64,000 nucleotides of DNA from Leucobacter chinensis (GTDB lineage: Bacteria; Actinomycetota; Actinomycetes; Actinomycetales; Microbacteriaceae), in the NCBI RefSeq assembly GCF_019049105.1, contig NZ_JAHQZR010000001.1:350413-414412 (forward strand). Direction: 5' to 3'. Under the pieces are notes generated by a model. It had not been told where the DNA came from, did not search any database, and was given only the letters and a program-made list of their open reading frames with translations. Both the position numbers and the translations under genes were made by a program. Position 1 is the stretch's first letter; the number at the start of each line of letters is the position of its first letter. Of the stretch, positions 52,940 to 62,002 are shown one piece after another.

Positions 52940-54229
52940 ATGCAACACACTCTTCGAAATGCGTGGGTTCGTCCCATCGATCTCGTTCGTATCGCCGTGG
53001 GCTGGGGCTCATTCGTCGTGCTCACGCTGTGTGCTTCCGTGCTCGGCAGTTCGGTTTCAAGCCCGGTGCTGTGGTGCACATTCGCCGCTATCGTCGCCGT
53101 GATTCTCTTGTGCTCGTTCGGCGTGGTTGAGCAGGCCGAGGCGCTTGCGCACCGGCTCGGCGACCCCTATGGCTCGCTCGTGCTCACCCTCTCGATCGTG
53201 ATGATTGAGGTGATTCTTATTACCGCAGTCATGCTCGGCCCTGGCGAGCATGAGACCATCGCGCGCGACTCGGTGATGGCGGTCTCGATGATTATCACCA
53301 ACCTCGTGGTTGGGTTCTCGCTGCTCGTGGGCGGGCTGAAGCGAGGTGCGATGCGGGTTAACCGCACCGGTGTCTCTGCTTACCTTGCGATGCTCGTCGT
53401 GCTCATCGGACTTGCCTTTGCGCTGCCCGCGGTTGTCGGCGTCGACGGGGCGTATACAACGGGGCAAGAGATTCCCATCATCGTGCTCACGATTGGGCTG
53501 TACGCATTCTTTCTTGTGCGCCAAATGGGCGCGCAGGCCGACGATTTTCGTGACCCAGCCGATCTCGTAGCGCGCTCAGGCCAGAACGGTGCCAGGGGCG
53601 GCGGGGCGATGGTTGGCCAAATGCTCGTTGGCGCAACGAGAACTGGTCAGCAAGCGCCCGACCAGCAAACACCCGATCAGAGGGCGCCGGGGCAACAAGA
53701 AGCCGCAGGGCCAGCGACCACGCAGGCCACGGGTGAAGCCGGGCGCGATCCGCTGCGGGTGATCGTTGGGCGGCACAAGGGTGAGATCATCACGCGATTC
53801 GTGCTGCTGATCGTCACCGTGTTGCCGATCGTGCTACTTTCGCACGATATGGCCTCGCTGCTCGATGACGGGCTTGATCGCATCGGGGCTCCGATTGCGC
53901 TCGCGGGCGTGATCATTGCGATGATCGTTTTCTTGCCAGAGTCGCTCACCTCGGTGCGAGCCGCACTCGGAGGCGAGGCGCAGCGGGTGAGCAACCTGTG
54001 CCACGGGGCACTCGTTTCGACGGTGGGGCTGACGATTCCTGCGGTGCTCGTGGTTGGAATGCTCACGGGGCAGCGAGTGGTGCTCGCCGAGTCTCCTGCG
54101 AACCTCGTGATGCTCGGGCTGACGCTGCTGCTGACGCTCGCGACGTTCTCGGCGCGCAGGGTGACCGCGCTGCACGGCGCGACGCACCTCGTGCTGTTTG
54201 CCGTTTACGGCATCGTCTTGATGAGCTAA
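52940..54229 (+). CDS. chaA: ChaA-type calcium/cation:proton antiporter
   Basis: Inner-membrane exchanger of the CaCA superfamily. 429 residues from the ATG at 52940. The two inverted repeats each carry the ion-site motif: GEHETIARDSVMAVSMIITN in the first half and FLPESLTSVRAALGGEAQRV in the second. Between them lies a low-complexity hydrophilic loop with QQAPD/QQTPD/QRAPG units. The start is uncertain: an ATG at 52895 adds 15 residues, and AGGGA lies 13 nt before the chosen ATG. Converges on the next gene with a 6-nt gap. Confidence 0.85.
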   Translation: MQHTLRNAWVRPIDLVRIAVGWGSFVVLTLCASVLGSSVSSPVLWCTFAAIVAVILLCSFGVVEQAEALAHRLGDPYGSLVLTLSIVMIEVILITAVMLGPGEHETIARDSVMAVSMIITNLVVGFSLLVGGLKRGAMRVNRTGVSAYLAMLVVLIGLAFALPAVVGVDGAYTTGQEIPIIVLTIGLYAFFLVRQMGAQADDFRDPADLVARSGQNGARGGGAMVGQMLVGATRTGQQAPDQQTPDQRAPGQQEAAGPATTQATGEAGRDPLRVIVGRHKGEIITRFVLLIVTVLPIVLLSHDMASLLDDGLDRIGAPIALAGVIIAMIVFLPESLTSVRAALGGEAQRVSNLCHGALVSTVGLTIPAVLVVGMLTGQRVVLAESPANLVMLGLTLLLTLATFSARRVTALHGATHLVLFAVYGIVLMS

Positions 54230-54235
54230 TCAGGT

Positions 54236-55000
54236 CTAGGTGAGTGACCTCAGCCCCCGCTTCGCGATTCGCTCCGTCGCGGGGGTGGGGCTCTCGGCCA
54301 GCCACCGTGCGCAGAGTTCGCGAGCCCAGTCGGGCTGATCTTTTGCGGCGTCGTTAATCCAGTTGCTGACCGAATCTTGCACGTATTTTTCTGGGTCTGA
54401 GCGCAATGGTTCAAGGAGCGGCAGGCCCATGTCGGGGTTACGCTTGAGCGCGGCAATGTGCGATGCCCACACCCCACGGGGCCGTAGTGCCTCGCTCGCA
54501 AAACGGCGCATACGAGGCGACGGGTGCGAGGTATAACGCGTGAGCAGGGTGATGCTCGTCTCGAGTTCCTCGACCAGGGTGGGGCGCGCTGCCATCCACA
54601 CCCACTCGCGCACGGTGAAATGCGTGTCGTCAGCGAATGGCTCGAGCACGCGTAAGAGGGTGTTTGGGGGCACTTCATCGTTCACGGCGAGTGCGAAGCA
54701 AACCCAGCCGCGAACGGTGTCAGAGGAGTGCCGCGAGAGAGCATCGAGCTGCTGAGGGGAGGCGAACGCCGCGAGCGCGGTGCCGATGTGCCGCATGCGC
54801 TGCAGAATGCCGAGCGGATCGGCCTCGGCGACCGCCCGGTGTAGTGCGTCTGGCGCGTCGGGCCAGACCGTGCGCATGAGGAGGGGTTGATCAATCGCGA
54901 GTGCTTCGCTGAGGGTGCGTGCTTGCACAGCGCCGGTATTGAGCAGAGCTTGGTGTTCGTGGTTCACCTTCGAGGGGGATGAAGCTCCGGGAGGAGTCAC
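54236..55000 (-). CDS. HEAT-repeat DNA alkylation repair-like protein (AlkC/AlkD type)
   Basis: 254 residues made of helical HEAT-like repeats. The segment RSDPEKYVQDSVSNWINDAA followed by KDQPDWARELCARW matches the conserved C-terminal part of AlkC-like DNA glycosylases, which remove 3-methyl purines. I infer this family, and the exact branch and activity are not proven. Overlaps the upstream MarR gene by 4 nt, so the two form an operon. Confidence 0.7.
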   Translation of the reverse strand: MTPPGASSPSKVNHEHQALLNTGAVQARTLSEALAIDQPLLMRTVWPDAPDALHRAVAEADPLGILQRMRHIGTALAAFASPQQLDALSRHSSDTVRGWVCFALAVNDEVPPNTLLRVLEPFADDTHFTVREWVWMAARPTLVEELETSITLLTRYTSHPSPRMRRFASEALRPRGVWASHIAALKRNPDMGLPLLEPLRSDPEKYVQDSVSNWINDAAKDQPDWARELCARWLAESPTPATERIAKRGLRSLT

Positions 55001-55482
55001 GAGCGGCCTCCCGCTTCGAGTGCGTCATGCAACTCACCGAGTGCGCCTAGAGTGGCGTCGCGAGTTTCGGCGTTCACATTCGAGGTGAGTGACTTGAACC
55101 AGGTTTTGTATACCGGCATGAGGTCATTGAGCAGCGCCTCGCCTTTTTCGCTGAGTGTCAGTTGCGAGCGGCGGCGGTCGCTTCCCGACGTTTGCCGTAT
55201 GACGTACCCAGCGCGGTCGATCCCGTCGATAAGGCCCGTCACGGTGGCCCGGGTCACCTCGAGGTGATCGGCAAGCTCGGCCGCGGTGATGGAGGGGTGC
55301 TGTTCAATCGCGAGCATCGCCGCGAGGCGCGACTCAGAGAGGCCGTAGGGCGCGAGCATGTCAGCGCAGGCGCGGTCGATGTCGCGGGCCACCGAGAGCA
55401 CCGAGAGTAGGAGTTCAGCATTGGGCGGTGTGCCAAGTCGCTCGTTGAGCAGTTGGTGTTTCATTGAGATATATGAAGTCAT
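54997..55482 (-). CDS. MarR family transcriptional regulator
   Basis: 161 residues with the MarR winged helix (ITAAELADHLEVTRATVTGL, then SGSDRRRSQLTLSEKG) and flanking dimerisation helices. The ATG at 55482 is chosen because TAGTAT lies 8 nt upstream, giving a leaderless transcript; an ATG at 55464 is the alternative. Divergent from an acyl-CoA ligase and cotranscribed with an AlkC-like gene. A GGCGCC palindrome between its -10 box and ATG could be an operator. Confidence 0.88.
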   Translation of the reverse strand: MTSYISMKHQLLNERLGTPPNAELLLSVLSVARDIDRACADMLAPYGLSESRLAAMLAIEQHPSITAAELADHLEVTRATVTGLIDGIDRAGYVIRQTSGSDRRRSQLTLSEKGEALLNDLMPVYKTWFKSLTSNVNAETRDATLGALGELHDALEAGGRS

Positions 55483-55490
55483 TAGGCGCC

Positions 55491-55496
55491 ATACTA
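55491..55496 (-). promoter_or_regulatory. -10 box of the MarR gene
   Basis: TAGTAT on the minus strand, 8 nt before the ATG at 55482. Confidence 0.45.
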
Positions 55497-55640
55497 TCAG
55501 GTACCAAACCAGATTCGTGCTCAAGGAAACATTCGGTAACAAAACGCCAACAGCTGTGCCCAAAGCTGAAAGATGTATGACACACTGGGCAATGTCGACG
55601 ACTTGTTGTACGAATACGCCAAATGATCAAAGGAGATCAC

Positions 55641-57215
55641 ATGGTCCACAGCCAATACGCTGACATTACTATTCCCGAGGTTTCGATCTTTGAATACCTC
55701 TTTGCCGACATAGACGCTGCCGATCTTGACAAGGTGGCCATCATCGATGGCATGAGCGGGGCAGAAACTACGTACCGTTCGCTTATCGCCCAGGTCGAAG
55801 GTTTCGCGGGCGCACTTGCGGTGCGCGGCGTCGATGTCGGTACGGTAATGGGGCTCCTCTGCCCGAATGTTCCAGCCTTCGCGACGGTCTTTCACGGAAT
55901 GCTGAGGGCAGGCGCAACGGCTACGACCCTGAACTCGCTCTACACCCCGGCCGAGATCGCGAACCAGCTTCGAGATGCGGGCGCGACCTGGCTCGTCACG
56001 GTATCACCGTTGCTCGAGGGTGCAAAGATTGCTGCCGCCGAGGTCGGTATTCCCGACGACCGGCTCATCGTTCTCGACGGGGCCGAGGGGCACCCGAACC
56101 TCATGCAGCTGTTGCAAGAGGGCAACCCTGCGCCGCACGTCGAGTTTGATCCGCTCACTCACCTCGCGGTGCTGCCGTATTCGTCGGGAACGACCGGTAA
56201 ACCGAAGGGCGTGCAGCTTACCCACCACAACCTCGTGGCCAACGTTCACCAGACGAGCTTGCTCATCGGGCTCTCTTCGAGTGACCGCGTGCTCGCCGTG
56301 CTGCCCTTCTTCCACATTTATGGCATGACTGTGCTGCTCAACCTCGCGGTCAAGCAGCGCGCAGGCCTCGTGACGATGCCCAAGTTTGATTTGCCAGAAT
56401 TTTTGCGGATCATCGCCGAGCATCGTACGTCCTGGGTATTCATCGCGCCGCCCATTGCCGTGGCGCTCGCGAAGCACCCGCTCGTCGACCAGTTCGATAT
56501 GTCGCCTGTCAAAGTCATTTTCTCTGGCGCGGCCCCGCTCGACGGTCACCTCGCCGAGGCCGTTGCGAAACGTCTCGATTGCGTCGTTGCCCAGGGCTTC
56601 GGCATGACCGAGACGAGCCCCGTGGTGTGCTCGATTCCCGAGGAGCGCACCGATATTGACCGCTCAAGCATCGGCCTGCTTTTGCCAAACACCGAGGGAC
56701 GCATTGTCGATACCGAGACCGGGCAAGATGTCGAGGTTCCAGAGAATGGGCAGAGTGAACCGGGTGAGTTCTGGGTGCGCGGGCCACAGGTGATGAAGGG
56801 CTACCTCAATCGGCCCGAAGACACCGCTGAGATGCTCGACTCAGACGGCTGGCTGCGCACCGGCGATATCGCGACGATGACCGCTCAGGGCGAGTTCTTC
56901 ATCGTCGATCGACTCAAAGAGCTCATCAAGTACAAGGGATATCAGGTTGCTCCTGCGGTGCTCGAGGCGGTTCTGCTTGAGAACCCGGTGGTTGCCGACG
57001 CGGCAGTGGTCGGTTCGCTTGATGCTGATGGACAAGAGGTGCCGAAGGCCTTCGTCGTGTTGCAGCCGGGGGCTGAAGCCGACGAGCAGACGATTATCGA
57101 TCACGTTGCCGAACGAGTCGCTCCGCACGAAAAGGTGCGCGTCGTTGAATTCATCGAGGTGATTCCGAAGTCGAGTTCTGGCAAGATTCTGCGCAAAGAT
57201 CTTCGTGCCATGTAA
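55641..57215 (+). CDS. AMP-forming acyl/aryl-CoA ligase (4-coumarate-CoA ligase-like)
   Basis: ANL-superfamily enzyme that activates a carboxylic acid as its AMP ester and transfers it to CoA. 524 residues. P-loop-like motif YSSGTTGKPKGVQLTHHN, then GFGMTETSP, the hinge GDIATMTAQGEFFIVDRLKE and the C-terminal catalytic Lys in PKSSSGKILRKDL. The overall pattern is nearest to plant 4CL-like and medium/long-chain acyl ligases; the substrate is unknown. The ATG at 55641 has AAAGGAG upstream. Divergent MarR regulator, possibly acyl-CoA responsive. Confidence 0.88.
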   Translation: MVHSQYADITIPEVSIFEYLFADIDAADLDKVAIIDGMSGAETTYRSLIAQVEGFAGALAVRGVDVGTVMGLLCPNVPAFATVFHGMLRAGATATTLNSLYTPAEIANQLRDAGATWLVTVSPLLEGAKIAAAEVGIPDDRLIVLDGAEGHPNLMQLLQEGNPAPHVEFDPLTHLAVLPYSSGTTGKPKGVQLTHHNLVANVHQTSLLIGLSSSDRVLAVLPFFHIYGMTVLLNLAVKQRAGLVTMPKFDLPEFLRIIAEHRTSWVFIAPPIAVALAKHPLVDQFDMSPVKVIFSGAAPLDGHLAEAVAKRLDCVVAQGFGMTETSPVVCSIPEERTDIDRSSIGLLLPNTEGRIVDTETGQDVEVPENGQSEPGEFWVRGPQVMKGYLNRPEDTAEMLDSDGWLRTGDIATMTAQGEFFIVDRLKELIKYKGYQVAPAVLEAVLLENPVVADAAVVGSLDADGQEVPKAFVVLQPGAEADEQTIIDHVAERVAPHEKVRVVEFIEVIPKSSSGKILRKDLRAM

Positions 57216-57293
57216 CAGGCCAAACGGGGGAGTCTCGGTGTTCAGGCTGAGGCTCCCCTGGTAACTTTCACGAGGGTGTGATGGAGTGAGAGT

Positions 57294-57794
57294 ATGACTG
57301 CTTCACGAACACTTACCGAAGAAGACACCCGATTCCTGACCCGCTGCGTCGACCTCGCTGAAGAGGCACTCGACCTGGGCGATGAGCCATTCGGCTCGAT
57401 TCTCGTTGACGCCGAGGGCGTTGTGCGCTTCGAAGATCGCAACCGCGTGGCGGGAGGCGACCACACGAGGCACCCAGAGTTTGAGATCGCGCGCTGGGCG
57501 GCCGAGAACATGAGCCCTGAGGAGCGTGCCATTGCCACGGTCTACACCTCCGGCGAGCACTGCCCGATGTGTTCGGCTGCGCACGCGTGGGTTGGGCTCG
57601 GCCCGATCGTTTACGCGACGAGCACCGACCAACTGAGCGGTTGGTACCTCGAGTGGGGCATCGCGGCTGGCCCTGTGCTGCCGCTGCCGGTGCAGTCGGT
57701 TGCCCCGGGCATTCGCGTCGCTGGGCCCTCGCCAGAGCTCAGCGACCGTGTGCGTGCGCTGCACGCGCGGCTTCGGGGCGTTGCCGAGGCTTAG
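57294..57794 (+). CDS. nucleoside deaminase family protein
   Basis: Zinc-dependent deaminase of the cytidine/deoxycytidylate group. 166 residues. Zinc site and catalytic Glu are in HPEFE (H60, E62), and the two Cys ligands are in GEHCPMCSAA (C90, C93). His precedes the first Cys where tRNA/guanine deaminases often have Pro. Substrate not determined. The 78-nt gap behind the ligase contains only an imperfect GC hairpin (about 57227-57256). Confidence 0.85.
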   Translation: MTASRTLTEEDTRFLTRCVDLAEEALDLGDEPFGSILVDAEGVVRFEDRNRVAGGDHTRHPEFEIARWAAENMSPEERAIATVYTSGEHCPMCSAAHAWVGLGPIVYATSTDQLSGWYLEWGIAAGPVLPLPVQSVAPGIRVAGPSPELSDRVRALHARLRGVAEA

Positions 57795-57797
57795 GCG

Positions 57798-57822
57798 CAG
57801 TGGGGCCTTTAAGGCCCCACTG
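57798..57822. terminator. bidirectional terminator between convergent genes
   Basis: CAGTGGGGCCTT-T-AAGGCCCCACTG, a 25-nt near-perfect palindrome placed between the deaminase (+) and the UvrA-like gene (-). It has the symmetric form expected for a two-way terminator. Confidence 0.75.
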
Positions 57823-57839
57823 CCCAGGGCGGCCGAAGC

Positions 57840-60185
57840 TTACGCGACGTAGCGTGCCAGGTGCTCTCCCGTGAGTGTCGAATGTGCTTTGACGAGCTGT
57901 TCGGGAGTTCCCTCGAACACGATGCGGCCACCCTCGTGGCCTGCGCCCGGCCCGAGGTCGATGATCCAGTCTGCGTGGGCCATGACCGCCTGGTGGTGCT
58001 CGACAACAATGACCGACTTGCCGCTCTCGACGAGGCGGTCGAGCAGTTCGAGCAGGCGCTCGACGTCGGCGAGGTGCAGCCCGGTGGTTGGTTCGTCGAG
58101 CACATAGATCGAGGCGTCTTCGGCCATGGTCATTGCCAGTTTGAGGCGCTGTCGTTCGCCACCCGAGAGTGTTGAGAGTGGCTGCCCGAGGGTGAGATAG
58201 CCGAGGCCGACGTCGACGAGTCTCGTGAGCACCGTCTTCGCTTTCGGCACGCTGACCCCTGGCTGCTGCACGAATGCGAGCGCGTCGTTCATGCTCATAG
58301 CGAGCACATCGACGATGCTGCGCTCCTCAAGACGGTACTGCAGCACTTCGTCAGAGTAACGGCGCCCCTCACACACCGGGCAGGGAACCGAGGCCTCGGC
58401 GAGCACACCGAGATCGAGTGACACCTCACCAACGCCCTTGCACTCGGGGCAGGCGCCCGCAGAGTTCGAGCTGAAGAGCGCGGGCTTCACACCATTGGCC
58501 TTGGCGAAGGCGCTTCTGATGCCGTCGAACATGCCCGTGTACGTTGCGGGGTTGCTGCGGCGCGAACCACGAATGGGTGTTTGATCAATGACGGCGACAC
58601 CCGGCTGGGGCGAGATCGAACCGTGCACGAGAGAGCTCTTGCCCGAGCCCGCGACACCCGTGACGACGGTGAGCACCCCGAGGGGAACATCGACGTCAAC
58701 CTGCTCAAGGTTATGCAGTGCCGCACCGCGAATGGGCAGCGAGCCGGTGCGTTCACGCACGGTGGGCTTCGTACTTGCCCGGTCATCGAGGTGCTTGCCG
58801 GTCAGCGTGCCGCTCGCCCTCAGGCCAGCAACATCACCCTCGTAGCAGAGCTCGCCACCGAGTGCCCCCGCTGCCGGCCCGAGGTCAATGACGTGATCGG
58901 CGATCGCGATGGTCTCTGGCTTGTGCTCGACGACGAGCACCGTATTACCTTTATCGCGCAGGTCGAGTAGGAGCCGGTTCATGCGCTCGATATCGTGCGG
59001 GTGCAGGCCGATGGTTGGCTCGTCGAACACGTAGGTCACGTCGGTAAGGCTTGAGCCGAGGTGGCGAATCATCTTCGTGCGTTGTGCCTCGCCCCCTGAG
59101 AGTGAGCCGGCAGGACGGTCAAGCGAGAGATACCCGAGACCGATGTCAACGAACGACTGCAGCGTTGCAGTGAGCGACGCGAGCAGCGGCGCGACGCGCT
59201 CGTCGCTCACGGTTGGCAGCCACTCAAGCAGGTCGCTGATTTGCATGCGGCAGAGGTCGGCGATGTTCTTGCCCTCGATGCGCGACGATCGCGTGAGTTC
59301 GCTGAGGCGCGTGCCCTTGCACTCTGGGCACTCGGTAAAGGTAATGGCGCGGTCGACAAACGCCCTCACATGGGCCTGCATGGCCTCGCGATCTTTTTGC
59401 AGCATTGACTTTTCGATGCGTGGAATGAGGCCCTCATAGGTGACGTTGATGCCCTCGACGCTGAGCTTCGTCGGTTCGGCGTTCAGCAGAAGGTCGATCT
59501 CATCGGCGGTGAACTCGCGAAGCGGCTTATCGAGCGCGAAGAGCGCGCCGAAGATGCGACCCCACCACCCGCTCATCGAGTAACCGGGAACGAGAATCGC
59601 GCCCTCTTCGAGTGTTTTCGACGCGTCAAAAAGCGCCTCCCGGTTATAGCCAGAGACCAGGCCCCGGCCCTCGCAGTTCGGGCACATGCCACCAGTGACA
59701 GAGAAAGATCGACGCTCTTTGACCGTTTTGCCGTCTTTCTCGAAGCTGACAGCACCGGCGCCCGAAACTGATGCAACGTTGAAGGAGTACGCCTGCAGGT
59801 TACCGATATGAGGGGTCGCGATGCGGCTAAAGAGAATGCGCAAGAGTGCGTTCACGTCGCTTGCGGTGCCCACGGTCGAACGCGGGTCTTGGCCGAGTGG
59901 CTTCTGATCGACGATGATGGCGGTCGTTACCCCTTCGAGCACATCGACGTTGGGGCGGGGCAGCGTCGGCATAAACCCCTGTACGAATGCACTGTACGTC
60001 TCGTTGATAAGTCGTTGCGACTCGGCTGCGATGGTGTGAAAAACGAGCGAGCTCTTGCCTGAACCAGAAACCCCCGTGAAGACGGTGAGCCGGCGCTTCG
60101 GAATCGTGACTGAGACACCCTTGAGGTTGTGCTCTCGTGCCCCGAGAACCGTGATGTTGGTGTGCTGATCAGCTGCGTGGGTCAT
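57840..60185 (-). CDS. UvrA-like ABC-ATPase (short UvrA paralogue)
   Basis: 781 residues, against about 950 in true UvrA. Two ABC ATPase halves are complete: Walker A GVSGSGKSSLVFHT and GVAGSGKSSLVHGS, signature LSGGEAQRTK and LSGGERQRLKLAM, and Walker B YVFDEPTIGLH and YVLDEPTTGLH. Zinc-finger cysteines (CPNCEGRG, CPECKGVG) remain. The shorter length suggests loss of UvrB-binding or insertion regions, as in UvrA2/drug-resistance-type paralogues. Start at the ATG at 60185. No uvrB or uvrC nearby. Confidence 0.85.
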   Translation of the reverse strand: MTHAADQHTNITVLGAREHNLKGVSVTIPKRRLTVFTGVSGSGKSSLVFHTIAAESQRLINETYSAFVQGFMPTLPRPNVDVLEGVTTAIIVDQKPLGQDPRSTVGTASDVNALLRILFSRIATPHIGNLQAYSFNVASVSGAGAVSFEKDGKTVKERRSFSVTGGMCPNCEGRGLVSGYNREALFDASKTLEEGAILVPGYSMSGWWGRIFGALFALDKPLREFTADEIDLLLNAEPTKLSVEGINVTYEGLIPRIEKSMLQKDREAMQAHVRAFVDRAITFTECPECKGTRLSELTRSSRIEGKNIADLCRMQISDLLEWLPTVSDERVAPLLASLTATLQSFVDIGLGYLSLDRPAGSLSGGEAQRTKMIRHLGSSLTDVTYVFDEPTIGLHPHDIERMNRLLLDLRDKGNTVLVVEHKPETIAIADHVIDLGPAAGALGGELCYEGDVAGLRASGTLTGKHLDDRASTKPTVRERTGSLPIRGAALHNLEQVDVDVPLGVLTVVTGVAGSGKSSLVHGSISPQPGVAVIDQTPIRGSRRSNPATYTGMFDGIRSAFAKANGVKPALFSSNSAGACPECKGVGEVSLDLGVLAEASVPCPVCEGRRYSDEVLQYRLEERSIVDVLAMSMNDALAFVQQPGVSVPKAKTVLTRLVDVGLGYLTLGQPLSTLSGGERQRLKLAMTMAEDASIYVLDEPTTGLHLADVERLLELLDRLVESGKSVIVVEHHQAVMAHADWIIDLGPGAGHEGGRIVFEGTPEQLVKAHSTLTGEHLARYVA

Positions 60186-60228
60186 GAGCAAAAGAATACG
60201 GTGTGCCACTGACATTCGGTACTCTAAG

Positions 60229-61167
60229 ATGGTGCAACACGAGAAATATTCAGGGGCGGGCCGCTACGCGCCGAGCCCCTCTGGCGATCTGCACCTTGGT
60301 AATCTGCGCACAGCCCTTCTCGCATGGCTCTTCGCCCGCTCGACGGGGCGCTCCTTTGTCATGCGCGTTGAAGATCTCGACAGGGCACGTGATCAGGGTT
60401 CCGCGGCGACACAGCTTGAGCACCTTGCGTCGCTCGGGCTCAACTGGGACGGCCCTGTCGTGTGGCAAACCGAGCGCATCGACGCCTACGCCGGCATCGT
60501 TCGTCAGCTTGACGAAGCTGGGCATCTCTACGAGTGCTACTGCACCCGCCGTGAAATTCTCGAGGCGCCCGTTGCCCCTCACCAGCCACCCGGCAATTAC
60601 CCGGGCACCTGCCGCGATCTCAGCGAGAGCGAGCGACGGGAGGCGAGGCGGCGTATTGCGCCGCGATCCGCCGCCCTTCGCCTGCGCTTCGACGAACCAC
60701 ACCGCGAGATCAGCTTCACCGACGGCGTCTGCGGCGAAACGACGGGCGTGATTGACGACTTCGTGATCATGCGCGGCGACGGAGCCTACGCCTATAACTT
60801 CGTCGCGGTCGTCGACGACGCGTGGCAGGGGGTCGACCAGATCGTGCGTGGTGACGACCTGCTCGCCTCGACGCCGCGGCACATCGCCCTGCAGCGACTG
60901 CTCGGGTACGCGCAGCCTGAGTACCATCACGTTCCGCTCGTATTAGGCCCAGACACAAAGCGGCTCGCAAAGCGCGACGGGGCAGTGACGCTGCCCGAAC
61001 TGCTTGAGCAGGGTGAGACGGCCCAATCGGTGCTGTCGCTGCTCGGCGCATCGCTTGGCCTGAACGAACAGGGAGCGCGGGTGACGACCCAGCAGCTGCT
61101 CGAACGCTTCGACGAGGCTCGACTACCGCGCGAGCCCTGGGTGTGGCACCCGGCTAGCCCCCAATAA
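60229..61167 (+). CDS. gluQ: glutamyl-Q tRNA(Asp) synthetase
   Basis: GluRS paralogue without an anticodon-binding domain that attaches glutamate to queuosine on tRNA-Asp. 312 residues. HIGH-like motif APSPSGDLHLGN, zinc-site cysteines in YECYCTRRE and YPGTCRDL, and KMSK-like KRLAKRDG. The transcript may begin at the GTG at 60232, because TACTCT (60220-60225) is 6 nt before it; the ATG at 60229 is one codon earlier. Overlaps the convergent SGNH gene by 14 nt. Confidence 0.9.
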   Translation: MVQHEKYSGAGRYAPSPSGDLHLGNLRTALLAWLFARSTGRSFVMRVEDLDRARDQGSAATQLEHLASLGLNWDGPVVWQTERIDAYAGIVRQLDEAGHLYECYCTRREILEAPVAPHQPPGNYPGTCRDLSESERREARRRIAPRSAALRLRFDEPHREISFTDGVCGETTGVIDDFVIMRGDGAYAYNFVAVVDDAWQGVDQIVRGDDLLASTPRHIALQRLLGYAQPEYHHVPLVLGPDTKRLAKRDGAVTLPELLEQGETAQSVLSLLGASLGLNEQGARVTTQQLLERFDEARLPREPWVWHPASPQ

Positions 61168-61978
61168 GGTCGTCGGGCAGCGGCTTCGCCTCGGGCCACT
61201 TCGGCGCGACATGATCGCCCGATGACTCGCGCTTCAGCCGGCGAATCACCCACGGCACGAGATGCGTGCGAGCCCACACCACGTCTTCGGCGCGCGCCTC
61301 GCGCCAGCTGTGCGGGGTGACGGGAGGCGGATCGAGCGGGGTGAGCTTGTGCGGAACCCCGAGCGCGTCGAGCACCCGAAGCGCGACCGTGTGGTGGCCG
61401 AGCGCGTTCATGTGCAGCCGGTCGTCAGCCCAGTAGCGCGGATCTTTGAGCTCGGTGAGCCCCCATTGATCGGCGACAATGCAGTCGTGCCGGGCAGCGA
61501 TCGCGCGAACGTTCTCGTTGTAGATCGCGGCTTTTCCGCGAATGCTCTTAAACACGGGCGTGAAGCTCACGTCGACCGCCGTGAAGATGACGATCGTCGC
61601 GCCGCCAGAGGCAAGCCTCGTGACGATGCGCTCGAGTTTCGCGGTGATCTCGTCGGGGTCAGAGCCAGGGCGCAAGACATCGTTGCCGCCCGCGCAAATC
61701 GTGATGAGGTCGGGTTGTAAGGCGAGGGCCGCGTCGACCTGCTCGCTAGCGATCTGATCGACGAGCTTGCCGCGCACCGCGAGGTTCGCGTACGAGAAAT
61801 CGCCGTCGGGGTGCATAGCACTCAGCACCTCGGCGACACGGTCTGCCCAGCCGCGCAGGCCGTTCGGGCGTGTCGGAGCGGGATCGCCCACGCCCTCAGT
61901 GAAGGAGTCGCCGACCGCGACATACCGCGACCAGGGTAATTCAAGCGAGGCATTCATGTCAGGATTCAGCGGTGTCAT
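61154..61978 (-). CDS. SGNH/GDSL hydrolase family protein
   Basis: Esterase/lipase-type fold. 274 residues. Catalytic motifs: Ser in AVGDSFTEG, oxyanion Gly and Asn in CAGGNDVLRPG, and Asp/His in DDRLHMNALGHH. No signal peptide is seen, so it is probably cytoplasmic. The C-terminal part is less conserved. Start at the ATG at 61978; an ATG at 61957 (MNASLELPW) is an alternative. The open frame continues far upstream into the helicase gene but that is not coding here. Confidence 0.88.
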   Translation of the reverse strand: MTPLNPDMNASLELPWSRYVAVGDSFTEGVGDPAPTRPNGLRGWADRVAEVLSAMHPDGDFSYANLAVRGKLVDQIASEQVDAALALQPDLITICAGGNDVLRPGSDPDEITAKLERIVTRLASGGATIVIFTAVDVSFTPVFKSIRGKAAIYNENVRAIAARHDCIVADQWGLTELKDPRYWADDRLHMNALGHHTVALRVLDALGVPHKLTPLDPPPVTPHSWREARAEDVVWARTHLVPWVIRRLKRESSGDHVAPKWPEAKPLPDDLIGG

Positions 61979-62002
61979 ATCTCTACGATAATGTAGATCG
62001 TC

